Source of the DNA: Phocaeicola_A sp964514145
GTDB taxonomy: Bacteria > Bacteroidota > Bacteroidia > Bacteroidales > Bacteroidaceae
Assembly: GCA_964514145.1 (NCBI GenBank)
Contig: CAZEPM010000009.1
Span: 1 to 29,648, forward strand
DNA length: 29,648 nt
Reading direction: 5' to 3'
Each line of letters begins with the position of its first letter. The first letter of the stretch is position 1. The translations under genes and the position numbers were made by a program. The notes beneath the pieces are model-generated. The model was not told the DNA's origin. It saw only the letters and a list, made by a program, of their open reading frames with translations, and did not search any database. Positions 1 through 8,166 of this stretch are shown here, piece after piece.

Positions 1-12
1 ATGGCAGACAGC

Positions 13-558
13 TTAGTAAGTATTATAGGATATAACCTTTGAAGCTGGCTTGCGAGACTTAGGACGATCGGGCTTAAGCGGATACCCAATAAGAATGTCG
101 AGTAACAGACGCTTGTGTGAAGGTATACCGACCAAACGTTTTATCTTATCTTCATCAAACCAACCAAGTATGCATGAGCCAAGTCCCTCGTCTTCAGCTC
201 CCAGAATAATATGTGCAGCAGCAATTCCGATATCTATCTGAGGAAAGTGTTTCCGCTTGATTTTCGAACCTAAAAATGAAGTCACATTAGCCGATTCCTC
301 TACAATAAGAATATGTACGGGTGCATCTTTAGCAAATGTATTCATACCGAGACTTGCCGTTGCCTGACCGACTTTACGAGCAAGTTCAGGCTCCGTTACG
401 ACAACAAAATGCCATGGCTGAGCATTGCAAGCAGAGGGTGCCAGCCGTGCAGCCTCGAGTATACGCTCGAGCTTGTCGGTCTCTACCGGACGGTTAGAAT
501 CATATTTACGGTCGCTTTGCCTAGTAGCAGCCAGTTGAATGAATGGTTTCATCTGCAT
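13..558 (-). CDS. Nitroreductase family protein (FMN-dependent oxidoreductase)
   Basis: 181 residues, full length for the small single-domain nitroreductase family, which binds FMN and reduces nitro or quinone compounds with NAD(P)H. Visible family signatures are an N-terminal RQSDRKY motif (residues about 13-19) that normally contacts the FMN phosphate, APSACNAQPWHF (about 41-52), and the C-terminal region DIGIAAAHIILGAEDEGLGSC (about 109-129). No signal peptide, so cytoplasmic. The start ATG is only 10 bp downstream of the ribE stop, so the two are almost certainly one transcript; pairing an FMN enzyme with riboflavin synthesis is sensible. An alternative start two codons in (MKPF) is equally possible. 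The natural substrate cannot be read from sequence. Confidence 0.9.
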   Translation of the reverse strand: MQMKPFIQLAATRQSDRKYDSNRPVETDKLERILEAARLAPSACNAQPWHFVVVTEPELARKVGQATASLGMNTFAKDAPVHILIVEESANVTSFLGSKIKRKHFPQIDIGIAAAHIILGAEDEGLGSCILGWFDEDKIKRLVGIPSHKRLLLDILIGYPLKPDRPKSRKPASKVISYNTY

Positions 559-568
559 ACGGGTTGGG

Positions 569-1174
569 TTATTGAGTGAGTTGGACTAACCGACTTAGAT
601 ATTTACCTAGAATATCAAACTCGATATTGACCTTACTTCCAATACGGAAAGTATGAAAATTCGTATGCTCGTAAGTATAAGGTATGATAGCTACCTGGAA
701 CGTATCGGTCGTAGGATTACACACGGTCAGACTTACACCATTAACAGTTACAGAGCCTTTGTCTACCGTATAATATCCTCGCTTAGCCATGTCCTTATCA
801 AAAGGATATTCGAAAGTGTAATACCAACTGCCCTCTGCATCCTGTATGTCAATGCAAGTAGCTGTCAAATCTACGTGTCCTTGCACGATGTGTCCATCGA
901 GACGTCCGTTCATCAGCATGCTCCGTTCCACATTAACCTTATCGCCAACGGCCAAGAGCCCGATGTTCGACCGCTCTATAGTCTCGCGCATGGCCGTCAC
1001 CGTGTAAGTTCCGTTTTTTATGCGAACAACCGTAAGGCACACACCGTTATGGGAGATGCTTTGATCAATCTTCAATTCATCGACAAAAGAACAACAAAGA
1101 GTCAGATGCAAGTTTTCTTTTTCTTTTTCTATCGCTACAAGTTGAGCGTATTCTTCAACAATTCCTGAGAACAT
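569..1174 (-). CDS. ribE: Riboflavin synthase, alpha chain
   Basis: 201 residues. Converts two molecules of 6,7-dimethyl-8-ribityllumazine into riboflavin plus the pyrimidinedione, the last step of riboflavin synthesis in the cytoplasm. The protein opens with the hallmark MFSGIVEE and contains two lumazine-binding barrels, each with the repeated G-V-x-L-T-V motif (GVCLTV near residue 44 and GVSLTV near residue 146), plus GHIVQGHVD near residue 94 at the start of the second half. Length is normal. It is the first gene of a two-gene minus-strand unit with the nitroreductase. A TAnnTTTG element at 1218-1225 lies about 44 bp upstream; this leader is too short for an FMN riboswitch and none is seen. 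Confidence 0.96.
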   Translation of the reverse strand: MFSGIVEEYAQLVAIEKEKENLHLTLCCSFVDELKIDQSISHNGVCLTVVRIKNGTYTVTAMRETIERSNIGLLAVGDKVNVERSMLMNGRLDGHIVQGHVDLTATCIDIQDAEGSWYYTFEYPFDKDMAKRGYYTVDKGSVTVNGVSLTVCNPTTDTFQVAIIPYTYEHTNFHTFRIGSKVNIEFDILGKYLSRLVQLTQ

Positions 1175-1217
1175 ATTATATTTGAGTTTATAATTTAATA
1201 TTTATCTGTTTCATGAA

Positions 1218-1249
1218 CAAAAGTATGGAATATCGTTGAAATAACCGAA
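1218..1249 (-). promoter_or_regulatory. Predicted promoter of ribE-nitroreductase unit
   Basis: On the minus strand TACTTTTG (1218-1225) matches the Bacteroidetes -7 consensus TAnnTTTG. TTCG at 1246-1249, 20 bp upstream, differs by one base from the -33 consensus TTTG. The distance to the ribE start is about 44 bp. Confidence 0.6.
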
Positions 1250-1374
1250 TAAGTTTCGCTCTTAGAATCGATAAAAAATTCGATGCCGGTGTTGGCGCAG
1301 ATGCAGTCTTTGCGAGATCTATTCCCTACAGAAAACAGTCACCGTACCAAATACCTCTACTTGATTCCATAGGT

Positions 1375-1407
1375 TTATCAGGTAAAAGATTGACTTTTAC
1401 TTGATAA
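1375..1407. promoter_or_regulatory. 14-bp inverted repeat upstream of the efflux promoter
   Basis: TTATCAGGTAAAAG (1375-1388), a 5-base centre ATTGA, then CTTTTACTTGATAA (1394-1407). The arms pair over 14 bp with a single G-T wobble, and GGT/ACC can extend the stem past a two-base bulge. It ends about 74 bp before the -33 box of the tolC-like operon. It could be an operator for a dimeric regulator such as the LytTR protein of the operon, or a terminator left from an upstream unit; it lacks a T-run on either side, which favours a binding site. Confidence 0.45.
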
Positions 1408-1480
1408 GAACCCACAAAAAGGATTTTATCGATTAAATTAGCAAATTTGTCTAGAAAAAGAAAATGTGTATCTATTTTTG

Positions 1481-1511
1481 TTTGCATGCATACAAAGTAC
1501 TTATATTTTTG
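1481..1511 (+). promoter_or_regulatory. Promoter of the tolC-macAB-like efflux operon
   Basis: TTTG at 1481-1484 and TATTTTTG at 1504-1511, separated by exactly 19 bp, match both halves of the Bacteroidetes sigma promoter (TTTG-N19-21-TAnnTTTG). The -7 element ends 30 bp before the start codon at 1542. Confidence 0.8.
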
Positions 1512-1541
1512 CACCGTCAACATTATATATAATAAGAAGAT

Positions 1542-2888
1542 ATGAAACAAAAAATTGCATGTTTTATCACAGCTCTCTTAATTTTAGCGCCTCTTCAGGC
1601 TCAAGAAGATAGCACAAAGTGGACCCTAAACGACTGTATCCGATATGCGTTGGAACAGAATATTCAATTGAAACAGAATAAATTATCGCTTGAAGAAAGT
1701 AAAGTTGATGTGAAAACAGCTCGTGCCGATCTGTTTCCGAGCTTATCTTTCAGCACCAGCCATAATATTGTTAACCGACCGTATCAGGAATCGAGTGCGA
1801 TTGTTAGTGGAACTGAAATCATCAGTAATAACAGCAAGACCTCGTATACCGGCAACTACGGATTGAATGCACAGTGGACGGTATGGAACGGCAATCGCCA
1901 AATGAACACCCTCAAACAACAAAAGCTTGCACAGGAAACGGCTGAACTAACGGTTGCTGAACAAGAAAACACGTTGAAAGAGAACATCACTCAATTGTAC
2001 GTACAAATTCTTTATGCGACCGAATCAGTTGCAATCAATGAGAGTACGCTAGAGCTAAGCAAAGCACAATACGAACGTGGCAAACAATTATACGAAGTTG
2101 GAGAAATCTCAAAGAGCGACCTCGCCCAACTGGAATCTCAAGTGAGTAGCGACAATTACCAATTGGTTACGTCACAAACGAGCTTGGCTGATTATAAGCT
2201 ACAACTTAAACAATTGTTAGAGCTCGATGGAGAAGAGGAAATGGTATTGGCTATCCCAACTATGGATGAGACAAACATTCTCTCTCCACTTCCTAGCAAA
2301 CTTGATGTTTACAACACGGCTCTCGGCTTACGTCCGGAGATACAGAGTGGAAAAGTAGGTATACAATCGGCTGATCTTGCCATTAAGATTGCCCGTGCAG
2401 GATATATGCCGACGCTTAGTCTTAGTGCCGGTATCGGAACGAACCACACAAGCGGAAGTGACTATTCATTCAGTGAACAAATTAAAAATGGTTGGAACAA
2501 CAGTATCGGCCTGACTTTGAGTGTGCCTATCTTCCAAAATCGTGAAACAAAAAGCGCAGTGGAAAAAGCTAAGATCCAACGTGAAAGTAGTCTGCTGACT
2601 TTGACCAATGAACAAAAGGAATTGTATCGAACAATTGAAACGATGTGGCTCGATGCATTCAGTGCCCAACAACAATTTGTTGCCGCAGACGGACAGTTTA
2701 AAAGCAGTCAGACCAGTTATACACTAGTGAATGAGCAATTCAACCTGGGCATGGTCAACACAGTGGAATTACTCACAGAAAAGAATAATCTGCTCAGCGC
2801 TCAGCAATCGCGCATACAAGCTAAATATATGGCCGTTCTTAACCGTACATTACTTATGTTTTATGCTGGTAATGAGATTGCATTATAA
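1542..2888 (+). CDS. TolC family outer-membrane efflux protein
   Basis: 448 residues with a cleavable signal peptide (MKQKIACFITALLILAPLQA, cut near residue 20). TolC-type factors form trimeric outer-membrane channels that join to an adaptor and an inner-membrane pump. Support: WTLNDCIRYALEQNIQLKQNKL near residues 27-48 is the typical family opening, followed by two internally related halves, each with long helical stretches rich in Q, E, L and K (about 125-225 and 330-445), and the YERGKQLYEVGEISKSDLAQ and LVNEQFNLGMVNTVELL repeats that mark the two halves. Length fits the family. It is the first gene of the operon, 48 bp upstream of the adaptor. Exported substrate unknown. Confidence 0.94.
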   Translation: MKQKIACFITALLILAPLQAQEDSTKWTLNDCIRYALEQNIQLKQNKLSLEESKVDVKTARADLFPSLSFSTSHNIVNRPYQESSAIVSGTEIISNNSKTSYTGNYGLNAQWTVWNGNRQMNTLKQQKLAQETAELTVAEQENTLKENITQLYVQILYATESVAINESTLELSKAQYERGKQLYEVGEISKSDLAQLESQVSSDNYQLVTSQTSLADYKLQLKQLLELDGEEEMVLAIPTMDETNILSPLPSKLDVYNTALGLRPEIQSGKVGIQSADLAIKIARAGYMPTLSLSAGIGTNHTSGSDYSFSEQIKNGWNNSIGLTLSVPIFQNRETKSAVEKAKIQRESSLLTLTNEQKELYRTIETMWLDAFSAQQQFVAADGQFKSSQTSYTLVNEQFNLGMVNTVELLTEKNNLLSAQQSRIQAKYMAVLNRTLLMFYAGNEIAL

Positions 2889-2936
2889 TAAAGTAGAAAG
2901 AAAAATCAACTCCAAAACATCTAAACAAATTAAAAT

Positions 2937-4139
2937 ATGACAAAGAAACAGAAAGTAATAGCCGGCATAGTAGCTGTAGTAGTAGCTGGCGGTGCTTATT
3001 GGCTTTTTGGTGGAAGTGGGGATAAAGCAACCATACAGTTCCTTACTGCACCAGTGCAAAAAGGTGAAATCAGTAGTTCTATTACTGCTACGGGTACGAT
3101 TGAACCTGTAACTGAAGTCGAAGTTGGTACACAGGTATCGGGTATTATCGATAAGATTTATATTGATTATAATTCCGTTGTCAAAAAAGGCCAACTGATA
3201 GCAGAAATGGATAAAGCAACTTTGATTAACGACCGCGATGCGGCTTTAGCGAATTATGAGAGTGCCCTAGCCGAGTATGAATATCAGGAGAAGAATTATG
3301 AGCGTAAAAAACAACTGCACGAAAAGGGACTTATCAGCGACACAGAGTATGAAGAAGATCTCTACAACTATCGACGTGCAAAGAGTTCGTTAGAAAACAC
3401 AAAGGCATCATACGAGAGAGCAGAACGCGACCTTTCATACGCAACCATCACCTCACCTATTGACGGTGTTGTAACTAGCCGTGATGTAGAAGAAGGCCAA
3501 ACGGTAGCTGCTGGATATGAAACACCGACTCTCTTCACCATTGCAGCAGATTTGACCAAGATGCAAGTTGTGGCCGATGTTGACGAAGCTGATATAGGCG
3601 GCGTGAAAGAAGGACAACGTGTTAATTTCACGGTTGATGCTTATCCGGAAGATACGTTTGAAGGAGAAGTGATACAAGTTCGTTTAGGCTCGACTTTAAG
3701 TTCATCGTCAAGCTCCTCTTCTACGACAAGTGAAACTGTGGTAACATATGAAGTGGTGATTACGGCAGACAATCCAGACTTAAAACTAAAACCACGTCTT
3801 ACTGCTAACGTAACAATCTTTACAATCGACAAGCAAGACGTACTTTGCGTTCCAACACGTGCACTTCGTTTCGTACCGGAAAAGCCATTGCTCGGTTCTG
3901 AAGATGTCGTAAAAGATTGCGAGAGCGAATACAAAGTATGGACATACGAAAACAATGTTTTTGAAGCTCATCCGGTAGAAGTAGGTATATCTAATGGTAT
4001 TAATACAGAAATATTAGGCGGTATAGCAGAAGGAACACTCATTGTAAGTGAAGCAGTCATGTCATCTTCGCCAATTACAGAGCCTGAAAACAACTCACAA
4101 AGTGAACGAAGCCCATTTATGCCCGGTCCACGGCGGTAA
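2937..4139 (+). CDS. MacA-like periplasmic adaptor (HlyD/RND-type membrane fusion protein)
   Basis: 400 residues. Adaptor linking a MacB-type ABC pump to the TolC-like channel. One N-terminal membrane anchor (residues about 6-24), then a lipoyl/barrel-sandwich half (ITATGTIEPVTEVEVGTQVSGII, about 49-71), a coiled-coil hairpin (about 90-165, rich in Y, E, K and R), the second lipoyl half with YATITSPIDGVVTSRDVEEGQTV (about 168-190), and a beta-barrel region with FTVDAYPEDTFEGEV. Within this region, near residue 257, is a run of eight serines inside a Ser/Thr-rich insert, a low-complexity loop also common in Bacteroidetes homologues. The C-terminal 30 residues are polar and probably disordered. 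It lies between the channel and the ATPase genes, as expected for a tripartite pump. Confidence 0.94.
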   Translation: MTKKQKVIAGIVAVVVAGGAYWLFGGSGDKATIQFLTAPVQKGEISSSITATGTIEPVTEVEVGTQVSGIIDKIYIDYNSVVKKGQLIAEMDKATLINDRDAALANYESALAEYEYQEKNYERKKQLHEKGLISDTEYEEDLYNYRRAKSSLENTKASYERAERDLSYATITSPIDGVVTSRDVEEGQTVAAGYETPTLFTIAADLTKMQVVADVDEADIGGVKEGQRVNFTVDAYPEDTFEGEVIQVRLGSTLSSSSSSSSTTSETVVTYEVVITADNPDLKLKPRLTANVTIFTIDKQDVLCVPTRALRFVPEKPLLGSEDVVKDCESEYKVWTYENNVFEAHPVEVGISNGINTEILGGIAEGTLIVSEAVMSSSPITEPENNSQSERSPFMPGPRR

Positions 4140-4182
4140 TAAATAACAAATAGCGATTCTGAAAAGAAATAATCACGTAGCT

Positions 4183-4932
4183 ATGACAAAAACAGTTATT
4201 GAATTACACAACATAAAACGAGACTTCCATGTCGGTAATGAAACTGTACATGCTTTAAGAGGAGTTTCGTTTAGTATCCAAGAAGGTGAGTTTGTCACAA
4301 TTATGGGAACGTCCGGTTCCGGCAAATCGACCTTGCTTAACACCTTGGGATGCCTCGACACTCCTACATCCGGAGAATATTTGCTAGACGGTATTCCTGT
4401 ACGTACGATGAGTAAACCGCAACGTGCTATTCTACGCAACCGCAAGATAGGCTTTGTTTTCCAGAACTACAATTTGCTGCCCAAAACAACAGCTGTCGAG
4501 AATGTGGAATTACCCTTAATGTACAACTCTACATATAGTTCGTCAGAACGTCGTCAACATGCCATTGCAGCACTATGCGCTGTAGGATTGGGTGACCGTC
4601 TTGAGCATAAATCCAATCAGATGTCAGGTGGACAGATGCAGCGTGTTGCTATTGCACGGGCATTAGTCAACAATCCTGCAGTGATTTTAGCAGACGAAGC
4701 CACAGGTAATCTTGACACACGGACATCGTATGAGATCCTCGTTCTTTTCCAGCAACTACATACTGAAGGACGTACAATTATATTTGTGACTCACAACCCG
4801 GAAATTTCTCAATATAGCAGTCGCAATATCCGCCTGCGGGATGGATATGTTATAGAAGATCGCATAAATTCGAACATTTTATCTGCTGCAGACGGATTAG
4901 CCGCTTTACCGCGTACAGATGAAGATAATTGA
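4183..4932 (+). CDS. MacB/LolD-type ABC transporter ATP-binding protein
   Basis: 249 residues, cytoplasmic ATPase subunit. Walker A GTSGSGKST (42-50), Q-loop in FVFQNYNLLP (near 90-99), signature MSGGQMQRVAIARAL (near 147-161), Walker B VILADEATGNLD (near 166-177) and the switch histidine in FVTHN. This pattern is the MacB/LolD/FtsE group, which drives conformational change rather than classic import. Unlike E. coli MacB, where ATPase and permease are one chain, here they are separate genes; the permease follows 42 bp downstream. The last 25 residues extend beyond the usual domain end. Confidence 0.95.
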   Translation: MTKTVIELHNIKRDFHVGNETVHALRGVSFSIQEGEFVTIMGTSGSGKSTLLNTLGCLDTPTSGEYLLDGIPVRTMSKPQRAILRNRKIGFVFQNYNLLPKTTAVENVELPLMYNSTYSSSERRQHAIAALCAVGLGDRLEHKSNQMSGGQMQRVAIARALVNNPAVILADEATGNLDTRTSYEILVLFQQLHTEGRTIIFVTHNPEISQYSSRNIRLRDGYVIEDRINSNILSAADGLAALPRTDEDN

Positions 4933-4974
4933 GTCTGGGGAGTAACTTATTACCAAACAAAGATCAGATAATAT

Positions 4975-6195
4975 ATGAACATTAACAATCTATTCAAGAT
5001 AGCTCTGCGTGCATTGTCCAACAATAAACTTCGTGCGTTTCTCACCATGCTAGGCATCATCATTGGTGTAGCATCAGTGATTACCATGCTAGCCATCGGA
5101 CAGGGATCGAAACGAAGCATCCAGGCACAAATCTCAGAGATGGGTTCTAACATAATCATGATACACCCGGGTGGGGAACGACGAGGTGGCGTGAGACGTG
5201 ACCCATCTGAAATGCAGACGTTGAAACTTGAAAATTATGAAACATTGCGTGATGAATGCACATTCCTAAGCGCTATAAGTCCTAATGTTTCAGCCTCTGG
5301 ACAACTGATTCATGGTTCAGACAACTACCCTTCCTCTGTTAGCGGAGTAGGAATTGATTATCTAACCATCAGACAGCTTACAATTGAAGACGGCGAAATG
5401 TTTACCGAAGTAGACATCAATACTGCCGCAAAAGTATGTGTTATTGGTAAAACCATTGTAGATAACTTGTTTACAGACGGTAGTGATCCTATAGGACAAG
5501 TGATTCGTATAAGCCAGGTTCCCATGCGAGTGATAGGTGTACTGAAATCAAAAGGATATAACTCAATGGGTACAGACCAAGACGATATTGTCTTAGCACC
5601 CTATACAACTGTAATGAAACGCTTACTGGCACAAACCTATCTTCAAGGAATCTTTGCATCGGCCTTGAGCGAAGAGATGACAGACTATGCAACCGATGAA
5701 ATCAGTCGAGTTTTACGCCGTGAACACAAATTGAAAGATACGGATGAAGATGATTTCACCATTCGCAGCCAACAAGAATTAAGTCAGATGTTGAACACAA
5801 CAACAGACTTGATGACGACTCTGCTTGCTTGTATTGCCGGAATCTCATTGATTGTCGGTGGTATTGGGATTATGAATATCATGTATGTGTCTGTTACCGA
5901 GCGTACACGTGAAATAGGTTTGCGTATGTCCGTAGGTGCACGAGGTCTTGATATTTTGAGCCAATTCCTCATCGAAGCCGTATTAATCAGTATCACCGGT
6001 GGATTAATAGGTGTTATCTTTGGATGTGGTGCATGCTGGTTGGTAAATGTAATAGCCCATTGGCCGGTATACATTCAACCATGGAGCGTATTGCTCAGTT
6101 TCGCAGTATGTACGGTCACAGGCATATTCTTTGGCTGGTATCCGGCAAAGAAAGCCGCATCGCTCGATCCTATTGATGCCATCCGATATGAATAA
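4975..6195 (+). CDS. MacB-like ABC transporter permease
   Basis: 406 residues. N-terminal membrane helix (about 18-42, LRAFLTMLGIIIGVASVITM), a large periplasmic MacB-PCD domain (about 50-275), then three C-terminal helices (about 282-310, 325-355 and 365-385). Between helices 2 and 3 the family motif VTERTREIGLRMSVGA is present; this is the coupling region of FtsX-like permeases. The start MNINNLFKIALRALSNNKLRA is typical. It works with the upstream ATPase and adaptor as a mechanotransmission pump pushing substrate from the periplasm through the TolC-like channel. Known substrates of relatives include macrolides, toxins, lipids and siderophores; the sequence does not say which applies here. 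Confidence 0.94.
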   Translation: MNINNLFKIALRALSNNKLRAFLTMLGIIIGVASVITMLAIGQGSKRSIQAQISEMGSNIIMIHPGGERRGGVRRDPSEMQTLKLENYETLRDECTFLSAISPNVSASGQLIHGSDNYPSSVSGVGIDYLTIRQLTIEDGEMFTEVDINTAAKVCVIGKTIVDNLFTDGSDPIGQVIRISQVPMRVIGVLKSKGYNSMGTDQDDIVLAPYTTVMKRLLAQTYLQGIFASALSEEMTDYATDEISRVLRREHKLKDTDEDDFTIRSQQELSQMLNTTTDLMTTLLACIAGISLIVGGIGIMNIMYVSVTERTREIGLRMSVGARGLDILSQFLIEAVLISITGGLIGVIFGCGACWLVNVIAHWPVYIQPWSVLLSFAVCTVTGIFFGWYPAKKAASLDPIDAIRYE

Positions 6196-6222
6196 TTAAT
6201 AACCAAAATAGATTCCCAACTT

Positions 6223-7320
6223 ATGTCGCGTAAGAATCTCAATGAATACTCATCACGTTCACTGGCTATCTATATTCATGTGCTGGTGTGGGTCATGATA
6301 TTTGCCTTCCCATTGTTACTGGAAGATCGTACGAGCGGCATAAGATGGGAATCCTATTTATGGCATATCGTAATGCCTGTTGCATTTTTTATTGTGTTTT
6401 ATATAAATTACGGCTTACTAGTTCCGTATCATTATATGCGTAAACGACGTTCGCAGTACATTATATACAACATAATACTCATTGTCATTATCAGCTCTAT
6501 ACAACACGGCATAACCCCGTATTTACAAGAAGCGGCAGAAAGTGCACGTGGCAATATTATCAAACCGGACAACTACCCTCACCCGCCTCGTTGGATATTC
6601 ATCGCGCGTGATTTGGTAATGCTGGCCATGACTGCCGGATTAGCGGCAACCATCCGGATGAGCAGTCAATGGCAAAAGGCGGAAACTGCCCGACAGGAAG
6701 CTGAGAGAAACCACATAGCTGCGGAACTCAACAACCTACGTAACCAGTTGAATCCCCATTTTCTACTTAATACGTTGAATAATATCTATGCTTTGATCAC
6801 CTTTGACTCAGAAAAGGCACAGCAAGCCGTACAAGATTTAAGTAAACTTTTACGCTATGTTTTATATGAGAATCAAGGAACTTTTGTTCCTCTGTATAGA
6901 GAAATCAACTTCATACAAAATTACATCGAACTGATGCGCATTCGTCTGCGTAAGGATGTACGAGTTGATATTAATATTCAGATAAACAAAGAGAGTCAAA
7001 CACCGATAGCGCCATTATTATTTATCTCACTTATTGAAAACGCTTTTAAACATGGGATTAGTCCTACTGCCCCCAGTTTTATCAGCATTACCATCTATGA
7101 AGATAACGGATGCGTACATTGTGAGATAACTAATAGCAATCACCCCAAAACACATTCCGACAAAAGTGGAAGTGGCATAGGGCTAGAACAGGTAAAGAAA
7201 CGTTTGGAATTAATTTATCCAAACCGATATACATGGGAGAAAGGAATCTGTGCAGATGGTTCTACATACATTTCCAATCTCACTATTCAAACCCGACAAA
7301 ACAATAAAAAGGAATTATGA
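6223..7320 (+). CDS. LytS/YehU-type sensor histidine kinase
   Basis: 365 residues. Four predicted membrane helices (about 14-34, 44-70, 78-98 and 125-145) with very little periplasmic sequence, so it probably senses something in or at the membrane. Then a short coiled coil (147-170) and a His_kinase domain with the phospho-acceptor in LNPHFLLNTLNN (His179), the N-box LIENAFKHG (Asn273) and a G-box GSGIGLEQVKKRLEL (about 314-328). All key residues are present. The stop overlaps the start of the regulator gene (ATGA), implying translational coupling. Position at the 3' end of the efflux operon suggests it monitors pump substrate or membrane stress and adjusts expression of this operon. Confidence 0.94.
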   Translation: MSRKNLNEYSSRSLAIYIHVLVWVMIFAFPLLLEDRTSGIRWESYLWHIVMPVAFFIVFYINYGLLVPYHYMRKRRSQYIIYNIILIVIISSIQHGITPYLQEAAESARGNIIKPDNYPHPPRWIFIARDLVMLAMTAGLAATIRMSSQWQKAETARQEAERNHIAAELNNLRNQLNPHFLLNTLNNIYALITFDSEKAQQAVQDLSKLLRYVLYENQGTFVPLYREINFIQNYIELMRIRLRKDVRVDINIQINKESQTPIAPLLFISLIENAFKHGISPTAPSFISITIYEDNGCVHCEITNSNHPKTHSDKSGSGIGLEQVKKRLELIYPNRYTWEKGICADGSTYISNLTIQTRQNNKKEL

Positions 7321-8039
7321 TACTGACTTGTGCAATTATAGATGACGAGCCTTTAGCTTTAGATTTATTAGAAAGCTATGTCAAAAAGACTCCTTTTTTG
7401 GAATTACGCGGAAAATACACAAGCGCTGTAACAGCAATAGATGGTCTGCAAGCCGAACCGGTAGACTTACTATTTCTTGATATACAGATGCCTGAACTCA
7501 ACGGACTTGAATTCTCGCGTATCGTGGCAGCTGATACTCGGATCGTCTTTACAACCGCATTCAGTCAGTATGCTTTAGATGGCTACCGTGTCAATGCACT
7601 TGATTATCTGCTGAAACCCATCAGTTATAAAGAGTTTCTCGAAGCAGTAGGAAAAGCTGTCAACTGGTTCGAACTAAAAGAAAGTGTAGGAAATGCGGAA
7701 CAAACAAACGACGCGGACGATTGCATTTATGTAAAAAGTGAATACAAACTTGTGCGAATAGAACTAGACCAAATATTATATGTGGAAGGGCTGAAAGATT
7801 ATGTGAAGTTTTACCTCGAAAACGAGACAAAACCGATTATATCATTGATGAGCATGAAATCTGTTGAAGAACATTTACCCAGCTCACGTTTCGTCCGTGT
7901 ACACCGTTCATATATTGTGCAAAAAAATAAGGTGAAAATTATCGATAGAGGAAGAATAGTATTCGGTAAAGAATATATACCCATCTCTGACAGTTATAAA
8001 CAAGAACTTCAGAGTTACCTTAATGTTAGAACCATGTAA
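7317..8039 (+). CDS. LytTR-family response regulator
   Basis: 240 residues. Receiver domain (1-120) with acidic pocket IIDDEP (8-13), phospho-acceptor Asp55 in LLFLDIQMPELNG, the conserved Thr/Ala in FTTAFSQYA and the Lys in DYLLKPISYKEF. C-terminal LytTR DNA-binding domain (about 135-238) with FVRVHRSYIV and ISDSYKQEL. LytTR proteins bind direct repeats in promoters, usually including those of their own operon. Starts at the ATGA overlap with the kinase and is the last gene of the operon, 41 bp before a strong terminator. Confidence 0.95.
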   Translation: MILTCAIIDDEPLALDLLESYVKKTPFLELRGKYTSAVTAIDGLQAEPVDLLFLDIQMPELNGLEFSRIVAADTRIVFTTAFSQYALDGYRVNALDYLLKPISYKEFLEAVGKAVNWFELKESVGNAEQTNDADDCIYVKSEYKLVRIELDQILYVEGLKDYVKFYLENETKPIISLMSMKSVEEHLPSSRFVRVHRSYIVQKNKVKIIDRGRIVFGKEYIPISDSYKQELQSYLNVRTM

Positions 8040-8080
8040 AAGCACCAATACTAATACTCTCTCTATTTTTAAGAAGGAAG

Positions 8081-8124
8081 GGGCTTGTAGCTATATGGCG
8101 ATATAGTTGCAAGCCCTGTTTTTT
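8081..8124 (+). terminator. Intrinsic terminator of the efflux/two-component operon
   Basis: Stem of 16 bp (8081-8096 with 8101-8116, two G-U wobbles), tetraloop GGCG, followed by TGTTTTTT (8117-8124). It lies 41 bp after the response regulator stop. Confidence 0.9.
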
Positions 8125-8126
8125 AT

Positions 8127-8134
8127 TATCTTTG
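8127..8134 (+). promoter_or_regulatory. Predicted -7 element of rlmH promoter
   Basis: TATCTTTG matches TAnnTTTG and lies 32 bp before the rlmH start. The position expected for the -33 box falls inside the preceding terminator and has no good TTTG, so the promoter is judged mainly on the -7 element. Confidence 0.5.
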
Positions 8135-8166
8135 CCATACATATTCACCTATGAATAAAGCATAAA

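Larger units (their letters stand above)
1175..1541. other. Divergent intergenic region between ribE and the efflux operon
   Basis: 367 bp with no convincing gene. It holds the ribE promoter (1218-1249, minus), a long inverted repeat (1375-1407) and the efflux operon promoter (1481-1511, plus). The segment 1280-1320 is more GC-rich than its surroundings and open in more than one frame, but has no start, family motif or coding continuity. Confidence 0.6.

Noticed and set aside
653..1168. 171-residue plus-strand ORF opposite riboflavin synthase
   Set aside because: Antisense shadow of a clear ribE; no motif.
1175..1260. FMN riboswitch upstream of ribE
   Set aside because: The leader between the predicted promoter and ribE is only about 40 nt and lacks the conserved RFN element motifs.
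1260..1340. GC-richer stretch open in two frames, possible gene remnant between ribE and the efflux operon
   Set aside because: No start codon, no family motif in either frame and no continuity with neighbouring sequence; too short to support a pseudogene call.
1326..1550. 74-residue minus-strand ORF in the intergenic region
   Set aside because: It overlaps the efflux promoter and the tolC-like start, and its composition (F, Y, L rich) is what AT-rich non-coding sequence gives.
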